Position numbers and translations under genes: made by a program. Of a stretch of DNA of 64,000 nt, positions 26,734 through 40,100 are shown in pieces; position 1 is the stretch's first letter; every line of letters starts with the position of its first letter. Source of the stretch: Klebsormidium nitens (taxonomy: Eukaryota > Streptophyta > Klebsormidiophyceae > Klebsormidiales > Klebsormidiaceae). Below the pieces are notes generated by a model. That model was not told where the DNA came from and did not search any database. It saw only the letters and a list, made by a program, of their open reading frames with translations. Location of the stretch: the NCBI GenBank assembly GCA_000708835.1, contig DF236987.1:1-64000 (forward strand). The letters run 5' to 3'.

Positions 26734-29700
26734 CTAGACCTGTTGCAGCGTGAGGTCGGCAACGTGCACGGCCTCCACTCCGCTCGCGAGCGGCCGTTGC
26801 GCGCGCTGCTCCTCCGCCTCCGCAATCAGCTTCTCCGCCAGCAGCAGGTCCTCCGGAGTCGTCACCTGGAACACGGATTCGATGCTCGTTAGGGGAAGCC
26901 CGCGGAAATTGTGCTTCAGCGCCCGTCGCGGTCGAGTACGCCCCGAGATGAAAAGCCTGTCCGACGCCAGCGGAAGACAGTGTGCTGACGTACTCTGTAA
27001 AGACACAGTCTCTGAAAGGAGCATGACGAGTTGCGGTCGGCTAGGGGCACGTGCAGCGCCGGGTATAGGTGCATCTCAGAGGATGCCCTCACGCCGAAGA
27101 TGTTACAGCCTTCTCCTTACAAACCTTGTCAGATTTGCCGGCAGAAGTATACTCTAGAGTCTAAGCCTACGTGAGCTTCCTCTTGACGGGCTGGCATTCT
27201 CTATTATCGCCCGTCAAAGAAGCGTTGCCAGATTGAAGACGCTGTCATTTCCGCAACTTTGGAGAGACAGACTTTCTTGTCCAAAATTTCGCAATGACAC
27301 CAATCTCCGTTGCTTACTCAGGCACCCGCGGGGGCTGCGCGGTTGCCCCACCTTGATGTTTGTGTAGGAGCCCTGGGTGATCTTGACGGGGGCGTTCAAG
27401 TACTCCACGATGGACACGTCATCCGTCACCTCCAGACCCTCTCTGCGACGTCAGGAGACGCACGTCAGCTTCCCAGGCTGCTTTCGGCAAAGTGGTTTTG
27501 GGCCGTCAGCGAAGAGACAGCTGTCTGATCTTTGACCAGGTGCTTTCATCCACCCACATGGCGCTTTACGGGTTGACCTCTGCTAACGGCGGCGTTGAGT
27601 GGGAACTTTGCCACGTACGACAAGTGAGTGCCGCTTTCTGCCGCAATGCTGTCCTCTCCTCCTCTCGGGTACTCAGACCGGCGTACCATCACTAAGTTTT
27701 ATGCAACCAACTTGCCAAGTCGGAAGCCAAAAATCTGCCGAGTACCCGAAGCTGACCCATCCGAAATTCGAAAGCGGCTGATCGACCGGTCCAAGTTTCG
27801 GAGGTCAAGGCTCAAAGGGGGAGGTGGCAAGTTTACTGCAGACAGCTGTAGCAGGCCTGCCGCACGACCCAGCTTCGCAAGGCAACTTCTGCCACCCTCA
27901 GACCACATCACACCCCTTTCAAAGCGCATATCTCGCGCTACTTGCACGCAGGATAAAATTCGGTACTGATACAATCGCAGATTCTATCGAACGGCCCTAT
28001 TAAACGCAAGTTCACGAGGTTCAAACAAAAAGTAAGACTGGTGCGCCCTTTTCTGGACGATTTTGATTCCGGACGGGCAAACCCAACTTTTTATTTCGAA
28101 CTCAGTTAACCCAGTCTGCGGCTGCACAAGCGCGTCGGAGTTCGATGTCGAGTCAAAAGTAGCAGGAGACGAGCCGCATGCGACACGTGTTACACACGCA
28201 CACGCGGAGCCGCAGGCTGAATCAGACACTTTGAAATTGAAATCCGGGTTTATAATCGTCCGACATTGGGCGCATTAGGCTTAGTCGAGCGTGTCCGCTT
28301 TTATCCACCTTTCGGCCTGCCCACCTGCGCACGTGCTCGAAGCCGCGGCGCAGCAGGTCGGGCTTGATGACCTGCGGCGTCTGCATCTCCCACAGCAGCG
28401 ACCGGTTCAGCGTGCGCGCCACAAAGCCACCCGCCTTTGCCTGCGGACACGCCCAGGACAGAGCACGTCAGCAACTGGTATAATGCTCTAGATGGAACGA
28501 CTTTCGAAACGCGCTGTAGGTCAAACTTGCCATCGGCTTTCCAGATTTTCGGACAAGGGGCCCGATCTTGAACTGTACAATCGACGATCTAAAGGCATCC
28601 GACGGCTTCACTTCGGGGATCATGCCTCGGAAGTTGAAATTGGGATCGCAAGTTTGACGCAAAGACCTGTATGAGCCACATAGAACATCAAAACACACGC
28701 TAGCGGTCTAGATATAAAAGTTGGAGGCCAAAACGACCAATTTGGCACTCAGAAAGGGAATGCGTGAACAGAACGGAGCCAGCAGACGGCCTGTCGCCTT
28801 TAAAATGACTTCTATCAGGTACGCGCATAATATGGAAGGAGCTGAGAAAGAGTTGAACACTTCCAATAATCGCAAATGAAGTCGGGGCCCTTTCTGGAGC
28901 GTTGGGCTTGACGACGCGTGATCGATTCAGGCTGATCAGTTCCAGAGGTGGAAAACAAGCAGGGCGTCGTTAACAGCTTGCTTGCCCCTCGAAGCGAAAA
29001 AACCTGCCTAAGCTGTCAAAAATGCTGTTTATAAAGCCTCCCTGAAGCCAAATCTTCCGTACTCAGCAAAGGTTCTCGCCCGTAGAACTTGAGCACAAGA
29101 AGAGCGGGTGTCGTTTCTGTTCTGACGCTCCCTGCAGCCGACAGTGTCGTCCACCAGAATTTCCTACTGGACCGCCGAGAATGTGCGGGAAAGTGATGCA
29201 CTCCGATAGTGCGCCCCGCCCACCTCTTTGATGGTCTGCTTGACGGGCACCCCGAGCACGGCCGCCCCATGCCGGAGCCCGTCCCGGAACACGCGCCGCG
29301 CATCCTCGTGCGTCAGCAACGGCCGCGCCGAGTCGTGCACGCACACCAGCCCCGCAGACGTGCGGACCTCCTGCGGAATACAAGACTCGAGAGGCTGAAC
29401 TAGAATGGATCCGATGGGTCTGTAGGGCATGCCATTTAGAGACTAAGGCGCTGAACTATTCATGGAGGCAACCAAACCGTTCGTTTATGTATCGTACGGC
29501 ATGCGACTCTTGCTCATCCACTCAAGAATCAAATTGTATTACGCCTCATTGAGAAGCGTCGCCACCGTCGATATACACGATCCGACAGTCAAGGTGCGTG
29601 CTGACCGCTGAAATTCTGAGCAATGAATCAACGAACACGAAGAATCTTCGACGACACTCGCGGAAACATACATTCTGATGCATCGTCGAAAACTGATAAT

Positions 29701-32402
29701 CTGAAAGGTTCAGAAGGTGGGAGTTGTAAATGCTACGGCTTTGCCCTCTTCAAGCACGTGCGCCATTCGCTCGGACTTCCTCGACAACACGTCGGCTAAA
29801 GAAAAGGCTGACAATGGCATGCCAAAAGCGAATTCGCTGATGTCCGATTTTGAAGCAAATCAAGCGACTCAACAACGATTGGGCGGAACGAGATTGCACA
29901 CGGCTTGTTGTTGGAGGAAAGCACCTTGAACTGGGTCATCTTGCTCGATTTTCGAGCGGTCTCATCCACTACTTCGCATTTTGGGAAATGATCGTTGAGT
30001 ACAGTCGACCACTGGCCGGCTCGTTTGCTCGTTGGTTGTCGAGTGTGAATAGAGAACGGCCCAACCGTTCAACCCTGAAAACCTTAACACATTAAAACCC
30101 TATGAATGTGGTCTGCGCCTCACCTGTAGTCCGTTGAACACGGAGTCTTGCCGCTCCTTCCCCGGGCTGGCCCACTGGAGCGTCCGCCCCGACTTCTGGA
30201 TCGCATCTGCATCAGCAACGAGATATCACAGAATTCAAAATGAGCTCGCCAACATGCACAATCATTTGTTTCCACTCAAGCCACCTTGTTGGGGATGACG
30301 TAAGTCTGTAGTCTTCTGAGAAGCATCCACAACTGAACCCAGTGTTGCAAACATGTCTGGAGATACATTGAAAGAGTAGGCCCCTTTCGAGGCCTCTCAT
30401 TGTAACGCCTTGTGAACTGGTGCGACAATCACAGCTAGAACCACCGCTGCTGCATCTCCGACCTTGTCGAAGGTTTTGTGTTGGCCGTTCTGTGGCTGTT
30501 CAACAAGCTCACCTTCGAAAAGTTGTCTATAAGAAGGATCACAGACCACGATGATCTCGCCAACTTCCTTCAGAGATGCAAACAGGGCCAGGCTGCAGAA
30601 GAAGGAAGGAAGTGCCAGCAGGGTTTGTATGCTTCAGGAAGAGGATTGTGCACCTTTATCGAAACAAGTGACGTCTCATTTCATGGATAGACGCGTTGAG
30701 CTCACAAAGAACCAGAATGATTCCTTCATTCCTCGTCTGAAGGGTCATGATCCGCTTTGCTGCTTGTTGTAGCATCAGGAAAGTCTGCAGACATCTCTTG
30801 TAGCCTCAAGCTACTCAGAACCCCAGGTCTCTATTGATATAGAGACTTTGACAGGGAGATCGCAGAACTCTGTGACGGACAAAACGGTGTCACAGCCGTC
30901 CGCTCTTCACCAAAGGAAGCAAGTCTAAGAGTGCATGTGGGCGATAGCAGTTTGCGACCTGAACCAGACTCCGAGCTTAGCATTCCGCTCTGAGCTGGAA
31001 ACAAGAGATCGGAGCCGTCAATTTGTCGACGTTGACAAGACGTTGAGAAGGCCGGTGGTGACAGCCTCGCCGCTTGTCCCCCAGCCATTCTTAATTGTAA
31101 GTTCCTATTGTTGATTGACACACACCTGTAGAGCGCTATGGGTTGGCCTCGTATGGGCAGATACTGCTTCGGCATGGACGCCTGCACCAGGAATGCGCAA
31201 CCAAATCAGGCACGCACTATGAGTGCCTTCACGCCAGTCACTTCGGTTTGGGACTTGCTTAATGAAAAGGCCAGAATCTGGAACTTTAATGCCCTGACAC
31301 GCCCCCCTGCAGCATAGCGTTTGCCCAAGCAAGCACCAACAACAAATGCTGAGATAGCAAAGCAGCCCCTTGAAGGCTACATCAAACTCGGGGAGAATCA
31401 AAAGAACCCATGTCGTCTTTCTGGTCAGCGTGGGGGATTTCAAGTCAGACTTACCCCCATTCTTTTCCCCACCCCGCCGGCTAGGAGTACAACGGAGACA
31501 CTGCCGGCAGGAACAACTTCCTGCGAGAACGGGACAGCTCTTAGCGCCCAATCAAGGAACGAGAGGGGCATGCGCTAGGGAGCTTCAAAAGCAGCTTTGG
31601 TTCCTCTCAAAGCCCTGAGTGGGCAACAATTGGCCCATTGTGGGGGCAGAATGGGGCAAAACCCAAACCGGATGATGCAGTTTGAGCGCCAGAATCATCT
31701 GACACCGCCCACAGAAAACATGTCTTTGACTCAGTATCAGTGCACAGGCACTAACAAATGTGGCCCTAACAAATATGTGGATGGTGTCTCCACAACCTTC
31801 GCCCTCCGCTGCCAAGACTCATCAAAGATGCAAATGGTCTGTAAGAAGCCACCGAGAGACTCCCAGTTCTCAGGGGATTACAAGGTCAATGGGGCACCAA
31901 GTCGGGCTAAGATAATGTGACCCAAGATGAACTGACAGCGAACGCTGATAAAAGTGATGATCTTTGTCTTATAACAAAACCTGGGGTGGCGCCACCCTCA
32001 CAATATCAGCTGGTTTACTTCACATTGGGAGGCACCCAAAGCCACATTCAATTTCACCATGCTCAGATGTTCAATGCACGGTTTGCATTTTCTGTTTTAG
32101 CCACTCACCTCCTCTGCATTGGCTGTGTCACTGGACTGAGCTCTGGCACACCCGCTGCCTTGCCTTCGAATGGGAACATTTGGGCAATGCCGTCTCAATG
32201 TGGCACTATGCCGCCGTCCCAAGACTCTGCAACTCCGGCTTTCTGCAAGCGTGTGTGCTAGTAAGCTTTCAATCTGCACTTGTTTACAACTTGCTGGCGG
32301 GACCCTGCATTGTACTCTGGGTTGATGCCTGTCTTCGACTCCCCAGTGGAAGACTTTAAACGTCTCAGCAGCGCGCAGTGCCGTGCCCATTGAAGCTGTC
32401 AT
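26734..32402 (-). CDS. ISPD: 2-C-methyl-D-erythritol 4-phosphate cytidylyltransferase, plastid (nine exons, 354 aa)
   Basis: Third enzyme of the plastid MEP isoprenoid pathway; joins CTP and MEP to make CDP-ME. Exons in transcript order: 32402-32109, 31520-31455, 31181-31126, 30592-30513, 30206-30124, 29370-29224, 28440-28325, 27442-27352, 26865-26734; all phases join, 355 codons. Exon 1 is a Ser/Arg-rich transit peptide of about 95 residues. Then come the CTP-binding loop [11 protein letters not shown] and ASMPKQYLP (split by an intron), [61 protein letters not shown] and [10 protein letters not shown], the complete IspD motif set. Length is slightly above higher-plant IspD, with a longer transit peptide and a ~20-residue extra C-terminus. 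Small exons of 56-83 nt and introns of up to about 0.9 kb spread it over 5.7 kb. Divergent from the eS17 gene. Confidence 0.96.
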
Positions 32403-33340
32403 TCTGGATTCAATGCGTCACGCTAATCAGGGAGAATAAAAATTGCCCTGCAATTCTTTGGGGGAAAAGAGACGCTTCAAGTTCTCAAATCTCAGAGGAG
32501 CATTGCTGGCATTGTTCCGATTCGATCCTGAACGTCTTCGCTTGAACTTCAGTTGAAGTTGTCAATATCGAGCTGCATGAACAGCCGACTGCAAAATCGG
32601 CAGTGCTCACAAATTGAAACAGTATTGGAGTCTGGCAGTAAATTTGATGAGTATATTATAGCCGTTTAGAACCGAGCCTCTTCTCAAGGCACTTTCACAA
32701 GAGCTCGCGTACTCATTTCTGGTGAGTCTGGAATTCCTGAGGTGTCCTTGCCGCTGATCTCGACCCAAGTCTGCCCTCTTTCACGCGCCCTGCAAAAGGC
32801 ACACCAGGAGCAGCAGGCGCTCTGTTGGCAGGGGTCCCGCATCGTCTGACAAGATGGTGAGGGCTCTTTCCTTCTCTCGGGCCTTTTTCCAAGGCATGAA
32901 AACATTTGCCCCTCCGTCATCACGGTGACGGTTGTGTATGACGATCATGTGGTGAATCTCTGGTGTTCTTGAAGACGCCGGCGTCGTAGGCATTCTCGCT
33001 GTTTTATTCTGGTGCTGGCTTCGAAAAGACGGAGTCCGAGGTCTTGAGGATTCTACCGCCGGCTGCTTCAGGCTCGCTTTTATGGTAGTCCCGCTTTGCA
33101 GCGCAGTAGCTCGTGCAAGCCAGGAAAAGTCACGCCTCACTGCAGGCTGAAGCCCAGGCTGGACATAGGGTTTCTTTCAAAAGGGTTCTCATGTCGAGTT
33201 GTCAGTTGACTTTTCGTTTACGCAACAGCTATATTCCTCCCTCCTTGGAACAGCCCAAAGTGCAACCTTCTGATGCATATTCCTGGGCAAGGGCTTGCAG
33301 TCGCCCACATTTTGCCGGGCAGTTAGGAGGTTAGAGAGCA
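32403..33340. other. Divergent spacer IspD / eS17
   Basis: 938 bp between start codons. I see no convincing coding exon. Promoters and 5' UTRs of both genes are expected here. A frame on the minus strand at 32781-33140 is Ser/Arg-rich but lacks a consistent splice path into IspD. Confidence 0.4.
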
Positions 33341-35914
33341 ATGGTAATGGTGTCTGGGCTCGTCTCTAGAGTCCTCACATGACTTGTATGGTCTTGGGGG
33401 GACCATTACCAGGGGGCATGCTCATCGCGCTGTATTGGGCACCGTGTGCTCACATGGCGGGCAGTGCGCAAGACGGGTGTCAACGTGGCAGTGTTATTGG
33501 GCGTACGGTTAGACTGGGGGCAGCCGCGCACCAGCTCGGGTTCATTAGCTAGAGACTAAAGAAGTATTCGCTATAGACCGTTTCAAGTATGAGAAGAATA
33601 GAGTATTTTGGCCCCAATGGGCATCGTCGACATGATGCACCATAATTCTACTGGGCTACTCGATAGAGTTGTGACAGATGGGCGAAATGGAGGGATCAGA
33701 CAGTGTTTATGGGTTTCAGCGGGTCAATGAACATTGGGCACAGGGCTGGTGTGAGGGTTGGCGGTGTGGTGCTCGAGTTAAGAGAGGCGTCTAGGGCCAG
33801 ATTCACTGCGGCATCTCCAGAGGAGCGCGCACTGGGGTGTGAAAACTGGACATTGGTGGATGGATCTTAATATGTGCCGGGCCTGGATGCAGGGTCGCGT
33901 CAGGACGAAGACCGTCAAGAAGGCGTCCCGGGTTATCATTGAGAAGTACTATGCCCGCATGACGCTGGATTTCCAGGTGCGCTGAGTTGCCCTGCTGTAC
34001 CAATCAGATGCTGCTCACGACGGACGCAATGAAAGATGCATCGTCATGTAAAAGAAAACAGAGATTGCGGTACAGTCCGATACTCGTTCTGCGTCTCCAT
34101 TGCGGTGGGCTGGATTTGCATTGGGCAAGCAACTGATTTTGCCGTAGCCGCATCTGATGCATGACTGATCCTCCCCCTCTTGCTTCCCTTGCAGACAAAC
34201 AAGAAGGTAAAACTCGAATCCCCCCCTCCCCCATGATCCAGGCGTTGTTCTCCTTTAGTAGACCAAAAGCGCACATTCTGACCATTTTAGTACGCTGTGA
34301 CCATTGTTTTGGACAGATCGTCATGCAGTGGCACCTTAGAATTGCGGGTTATTGTGTCAGATTGTGTTTGTCCTGCCGCTTTACAATGCAACCTCATAAC
34401 GGGGGCGTTGCTACAGATTGCGGAGGAGGTCGCTATCATCCCATCAAAAAGGCTGCGCAACAAGATCGCTGGATTTGCCACGGTGAGCTGGCGTGCACTC
34501 TGTGGGGCCCGCTTTTGTGTACTTTTACAGGATTGTGGCCAAGCATGGTTGCTGTATGCCTGCCAGGTGTACGTCCATGGAAGCGCTAGTCAGGGGAATT
34601 ATACCTGGGATCTTGGAAAGGCAGCCCTTTCGAGGATCACAGTGAATGGATGCCCACAATTCAGTAGATCGAGCGGGCTGATGTAGGAGCGTGAAGGGCG
34701 CAAGCTTACGGACATGGCTTGTAGAAGTGGCTTTGCAAAGGCAAGCCGCGTATTGTGAGTGTAATGTCGATGCATCGGTCTCAACATTCTGTGCCTAGTG
34801 AGATGTAGTGTCAGCATCGCAGAAATGTGTCAGCTGAGTTCGTGTTAATGTGGGCCTTGAGGAGCTGGGGCAATTCCAGTTGCTCAGCGGTCCCAAACGG
34901 CAGCTGTTTGTGGTTCCATTGATCCCGCTGACGCTCATTGTGCAAGCAGTGAGAGCGCCCCGTGCTTGTGCTGATGTGGCGGTCGTGTGCGTGCAGCATC
35001 TGATGAAGCGCATCCAGCGGGGCCCGGTGCGCGGCATCTCGCTGAAGCTGCAGGAGGAGGAGCGCGAGCGCCGCATGGACTTTGTGCCCGAGGAGTCGGC
35101 GGTCAAGACCGACGTCATCGAGGTGAGGGCCGGACTTTGCGCTGACAGACGTTCCGTTTGAGGCGGATGATCGGCTCTTGTTGCTTGGCATCGCTTGTTT
35201 TGAGGGCCGTTCCTTCTCCGCTGACAGTGCTTTTTTGGGAGGATTTTTAGTGTCTACTCGGCCAGCACAGCTCGTGGCTGGCAGTACGATGCCTAGCCGA
35301 GTTCTGGACTGCAAGCATTTGTTACTTCCAAGACAGCATGACCTGGAGCAAGAAACTTCAGCAGTTTCGTGCAGTGAGACTTCGGAAAAGTTTCGAAACC
35401 TTACACGATAGTGATCAGTGCGGAGAAGTCGGACTCGAGATCATGTGGCATGTGTACTTGTGCACAGGTTGACCGGGACACCATGGACCTGCTGCGGTCG
35501 CTCAACCTGGCGGGCTTGCCGGGAGTCGTACAGCAGGTGAGCCGCAGCACAGCCCGATGTCTAGATGCTGGCCTGGTGTGACAGGATTAGCACTCAAGTT
35601 GCGAAGTGGACAGATTGTTTGGGCACAGTCGAGCAGGGCAAATTCGGTTCCTACTGTGAGGCCACTTGGTTACCTCGTTTCACAGTTTGGTTGATTTGAG
35701 CTCTAGGCGCTGATTGCTAGCGAAACAACCAGCCTCTCTCCATAGGCTGGCTGTTAGAGCGCTAATTGCGCTGATTCGCCTGCAGAATTCTATTGGTCCC
35801 GGATGTTCACCTGTCATTGGGATGTTTTTGCAGGCTACCCCGGCCCCCGGTGCGGGCGGGTTCGTGAAGCCTCCTTTCCAAGACCGCAACCAGGGCGGGC
35901 CCAGGAGAGCGTAA
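33341..35914 (+). CDS. RPS17: Cytosolic 40S ribosomal protein eS17 (seven exons, 146 aa)
   Basis: Structural protein of the small ribosomal subunit. Exons: 33341-33343 (ATG only), 33893-33976, 34195-34206, 34417-34482, 34997-35122, 35468-35536, 35834-35914; phases close to 147 codons. The protein starts [14 protein letters not shown] and carries [67 protein letters not shown] and LPGVVQQ, nearly identical to eS17 of plants and animals. The ATG-only first exon is inferred from AGCAATGGTAATG at 33338 and acceptor GATGCAG before GGTCGC; it restores the universal MGRVRT start. Reading through the acceptor instead would give MQGRVRT. Exon 3 is a 12-nt microexon encoding TNKK. The C-terminal tail is Gly/Pro/Arg-rich, as in plants. 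Confidence 0.95.
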
Positions 35915-37190
35915 AAGTAAAGCGGAGTGCAACTTCTGACGTTGGAACCTTCGCCCTTTGTACCTTTCACTGTAACACTTCTTTCTTCCACCCTTGGATC
36001 TGGCACTGAGCTTGTTGCTCATCGCAACCGTAAGCGCTCAGCTCGAGGTCGACTCTGCGGATCGGTTCAGGGCAGACGTCCATCATGTTAGCGAAGCTAC
36101 TGTAAAGTTTCTGTGTGGGCGTGAGCTGGGCGGTGATGGATGCTTTCAGACGGCCTCTCAATCGAGTCAGTGGTTGTCATTGACTCCAGCCTGAGACACC
36201 ACATGTCAACCTGAGACACCATGTCAGCCTGAGACACGGTGTTCAATTGGAATTGGAATACACGGCTTTTTGGCTTGATTGCCGAATGATGGTTACCGAG
36301 TTAGCGTGTACTTCGGGTATCCGGCTCAGCCTGGCTGTCTGCAATGATGAACGATATTCATCGCCATGTGTGCAAGGTTTGATCTCGATACGCGAGCCGC
36401 GCACTGAGTCACTGCGAAAAGATGTTCAATTGCAATCACCTTGCGTGCTGGCACGCCGCGCACATCACATCGATCAGCCTACTAGCTATGAGCAGGCTTC
36501 ATGTATGGGTAAGGGCCGACCACCGCCGCAAGCTTTATAGGTGCGGTCACTGCAAGCAAGCATAATGATGTGTATGCACTTCACTTTCAAGCTATAGCCG
36601 GTGCATGTATACGCGCAACTGTCAGTGTCGGACTATAGTCTTCAGACAGAAACTTTTCGACCATGCATACCGCAAGTACGTGGTGAGCTAGGGCAATTCC
36701 TTGCCCGGCCCGGTGGGCGGGCTCATTCCTTGCTCGGCGGGCTGGCTGAGTCTGCCATTCGATCGTATATTCGCTTGAAACAAGTCGGCCGTGCAAGTTG
36801 CACACCATGACATATGGTACCGCTTGCCATGCAGCGTGATGCAAGTCTGAGCTAGTCGCGATTATGAAGATTGATGGCGACGTAACTGTCGGCAATAGGC
36901 TGTGCACGTCGCCCACATGCATGTCGGAATGAAAGCGGCGTTTTATGGTCTGGCAGCATGTCGGACTGCATATGCAGTTTCATGGCTGTACAAGACTTGA
37001 CAGGCCTCTCATGCACTGAGCCGAGTGCGCAGCTACGGCCAAAGCGTCTTTTCTGGCACCTGACCCCGTCGCCTAACCCCTCAGACGGAAAACTCTTGAA
37101 TCTAACTACACAGTTGTCCAGAGAAGGATGCACCTTCTCCAACTCGTTCTGGCGTTTATGCTACGAAGCCTCTGACTATCTCTCTAAAAC
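35915..37190. other. Convergent spacer eS17 / cysteine synthase, palindrome-rich
   Basis: No gene supported in 1.28 kb between stop codons. Holds a short tandem repeat at 36188-36242, then CCGG/GGCC words (CCCGGCCCGGTGGGCGGGC near 36704), GCATG words and GTCGAC. Open frames are short and have no family resemblance. Confidence 0.55.
36188..36242. repeat. Tandem repeat CCTGAGACACCATGTCA (about 2.7 copies)
   Basis: Three imperfect ~18-20 bp units sharing CCTGAGACAC. A single similar word, CAGCCTGAGACACCC, occurs near 23970 in an intron of the flavoprotein gene. Confidence 0.7.
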
Positions 37191-40100
37191 TCAAACGGCC
37201 TCTGGGTCTACAAACACGCTGGGCACTTGTGACGTCTTCGTAGAGGTGTCAAGCCACTCTGGGTAGGGCAGGTTCTTCGACTTGAGGAAGTCGACGTTGT
37301 AGATCTTGCCCTGGTACCGCGTCCCATAGTCGCACAGGATCGTCACAATCGTGTGCCCGGGGCCTAGCTCCTTGGCCAGCTTGATGGCGCCTGTCAAGAA
37401 GAACAAGTGAGTCAGTTTCTGCCGGAGAAGAGGGGCCAAGATCGAGACTTCCATGTTCGGAGTCCTCACTGGTAAGCTACTCGAAGTATCGGACAGCGCC
37501 TTGCACAGCCAGGTTGGTAGCGACGAGGCGTCGAGCTCAACAGGTCCACAGAGTTCTCAGCATACCAGCAGATCCCTATTAGCTCCAAAAACTACATCTA
37601 TCCAACACGCGCTGCTTCGATTTGCTCAACGTATTCGAAAACTTCATTGACCGCACAACCAATTGACTTAAGCCTTGTCCGGCTGACTGCAAGCCGGCCA
37701 AACAACAAACGTCCGAAAGTACTAGATATTCTCCCGAGCAACAAACCAATCCAGAGGAGAAGACGGCTCTTTGCAACGCGCCCTCGTCACGAAAACGAGA
37801 CACATTTCGTCATGACCACATGCGCAGGCGACATCATTGGTCGAGAAGAATTGACGAGGGCTTCATGGAGAAGCTGAAAGGGACTCCGTTAACTCTTGGT
37901 TTGTGTAAGGGCCGATGTTTTATGGTAAGCACCCGAAGGACGGGTGAGGTTAGTTTGGGGGTTAGGGTGGTTGCGGGTGCAAAGCGCGTAAGCTTTTGGG
38001 TCAGGGTTCTTAGTCGAGGTGCCCGGGGCTTAAGTATCTTAGTTCTCCTGTTTATACATTCTCGAGTTACCAGTGTCTGAAAGGGCGGCTCACCCCCGAT
38101 GTTGATGCCCGTGGAGCCGCCCATGACAAGGCCCTCCTCCTTGAGCAAGTCGTAGATGAGCGGCAACGCCTCCTCGTCCGGAACCTGCAGCCGAAACGGA
38201 CTTTCGGTTCTCAGCATGGCGAACGCTTGACGCAAGCCACACTCACAGCAAGAGCCCAGTGCCTTGATTCAATCCAATCTTATAGGAGTTGGCTGAAGTA
38301 TCTTTAGAGCTTGATTTGAGATGATTGGCAACGCCTGCTCGTTTGGAGCCGAATTGGACTTTCGATTCTTAGTATGGCAAAAGCTTGACACGAACAAACG
38401 CTTGCAGTACAAGCCCAGCGCCCAAATCGACCTGACTTCATAGGGACTCGATCATCAGTATCAATCAGCAGTACGGCGGACGCTTGTAGAGAGAAACGAA
38501 TCCTCTCATATCGAAGGGGGACGCTGCTTGCAACAAGAACCCACTGCCCCTGATGGGCCTCAATACGTGGCCGGAAAGAAACAAAAGCCTTCACTAAAGC
38601 ATCTCTGGAGCATGATCCGAGGTGAAAAGAAAAGGTGTTTCTCGATGCTCGAGCAAGCCTGAAGCGCAGTGGCCTTCCGCAATTTAGGTCGCGTTGTTGG
38701 TGTGACGTTATGATTTGCGACTGGGGCATGTTTCTTTTGTGTACCTCGCACAAAGCAGCTTTTATTACAGGGACTCGACTCGCATTCTTGCGTTTGCACG
38801 TGAAGCAAGCAGAGCATCTGCAATTTGACGCTTCGCTTTTGTGGACTCTGGCCCTGGACCAAGATCGAATCGCCGCTACATTTTATCCCACGTTTGAGGC
38901 ACAGATAATTGACCGCTTGCTCTTCTATAACGACTTGATGTTTGATTGAGTCCAAGGCGAAAAGGCGACAGGAGCAGTCTTATTGCCCCGAGATCCAGCC
39001 GAACGCACACTATTACATATACAAACGGCGCTTTCCCGCCACGGACGGCCGCCACGTGGCGTGCTGACCTGGCACCAGAAGTCGACGACGCCGCCTTCCC
39101 GCGTCGGCTGTCCCCAGCCCTCCAGGTTGCCCGTCACTCGGCCCTGCCCGATGCCCTCCGTCAACTGCAGGCAGACAACCGGGGTGTGACGGACGGCCAA
39201 AATGGATGACGGACTATTTCGTTCATAATAAGAGCCAGGTATAGTAAGCTCCGAACAAAGACTAAAAACCTAACCCAACGAATTGCCTGCTCCGCACCCG
39301 TACCCACCCTAAATCCCCAAACTAATCTCACCCGTCCCAGGGTGGTTAGCTTATTGTACCTGGCCCTTAACAGTTCTGAATTAGGCCAACACCCAAAATG
39401 GTGCCCATTTCAATATTCTGAGGTTTTCCGGTACGAGGCACTTGTTTTCCTTGGCAAGGCTTCCTTTAGTGTATAGACGTAGGGTAAAACCGTACACGCG
39501 TCTGGAGTAAGACCTGCTTATGTCCCGGGTTGAGGTCCGTACATCTTCAGGAACACTGCCGAAATGTCTTGTAAACGCAGTGAGTAAACGCCCAATCGTT
39601 CAAACCTCCCAAACCAATCCACGCGCTTGATGGTGTTTTAGACTCATCAGCTATCCAAAAAGCAGGAGCGGCCAAAGGCATCTTGACATGTTGGACGGAT
39701 CCGAGCACAGGTTTCTGATCGGAGTCTGCGCCGCTCACCGACGTCCCCTCGGACTTGAGCTCTCCATTGGCGTAGTAGTTGAACATGGACGCCCCCATCG
39801 GATCCGCCATTCCGATCCGGATGTTGGGGTTCTTCTCCTTCAAGTACTGCAACGGATGGTGGGGATGTTTTCTCAGTGAGCTCAAACACAAGGCTGTGGA
39901 AATGCCACTAATCTGCCTCGGATTAGCCGTGTTCCCAGGATCGAGCACAGCAAAGCGGGCCGGCAGAGGATAAAATCCGTCCAGGCCAAGTCTGGCCCAA
40001 AACTCTGTCGACGGAGGAATCTAGAACAGGCACAGAAGGCCCAGATACTGTGTCCTTTTCAGGATTCTAGAGCGAACTTCTAGTTGAAGGGACGAAACGA

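Noticed and set aside
28523-28660. GTCAAACTTGC / GCAAGTTTGAC inverted pair in an IspD intron
   Set aside because: Only 11 bp with a long loop; expected by chance in a 64-kb window and no element ends match.
33887-33976. eS17 start at the ATG just before GGTCGC (MQGRVRT)
   Set aside because: The ATGCAG there is better read as the intron acceptor; an ATG-only exon at 33341 gives the universal MGRVRT start.
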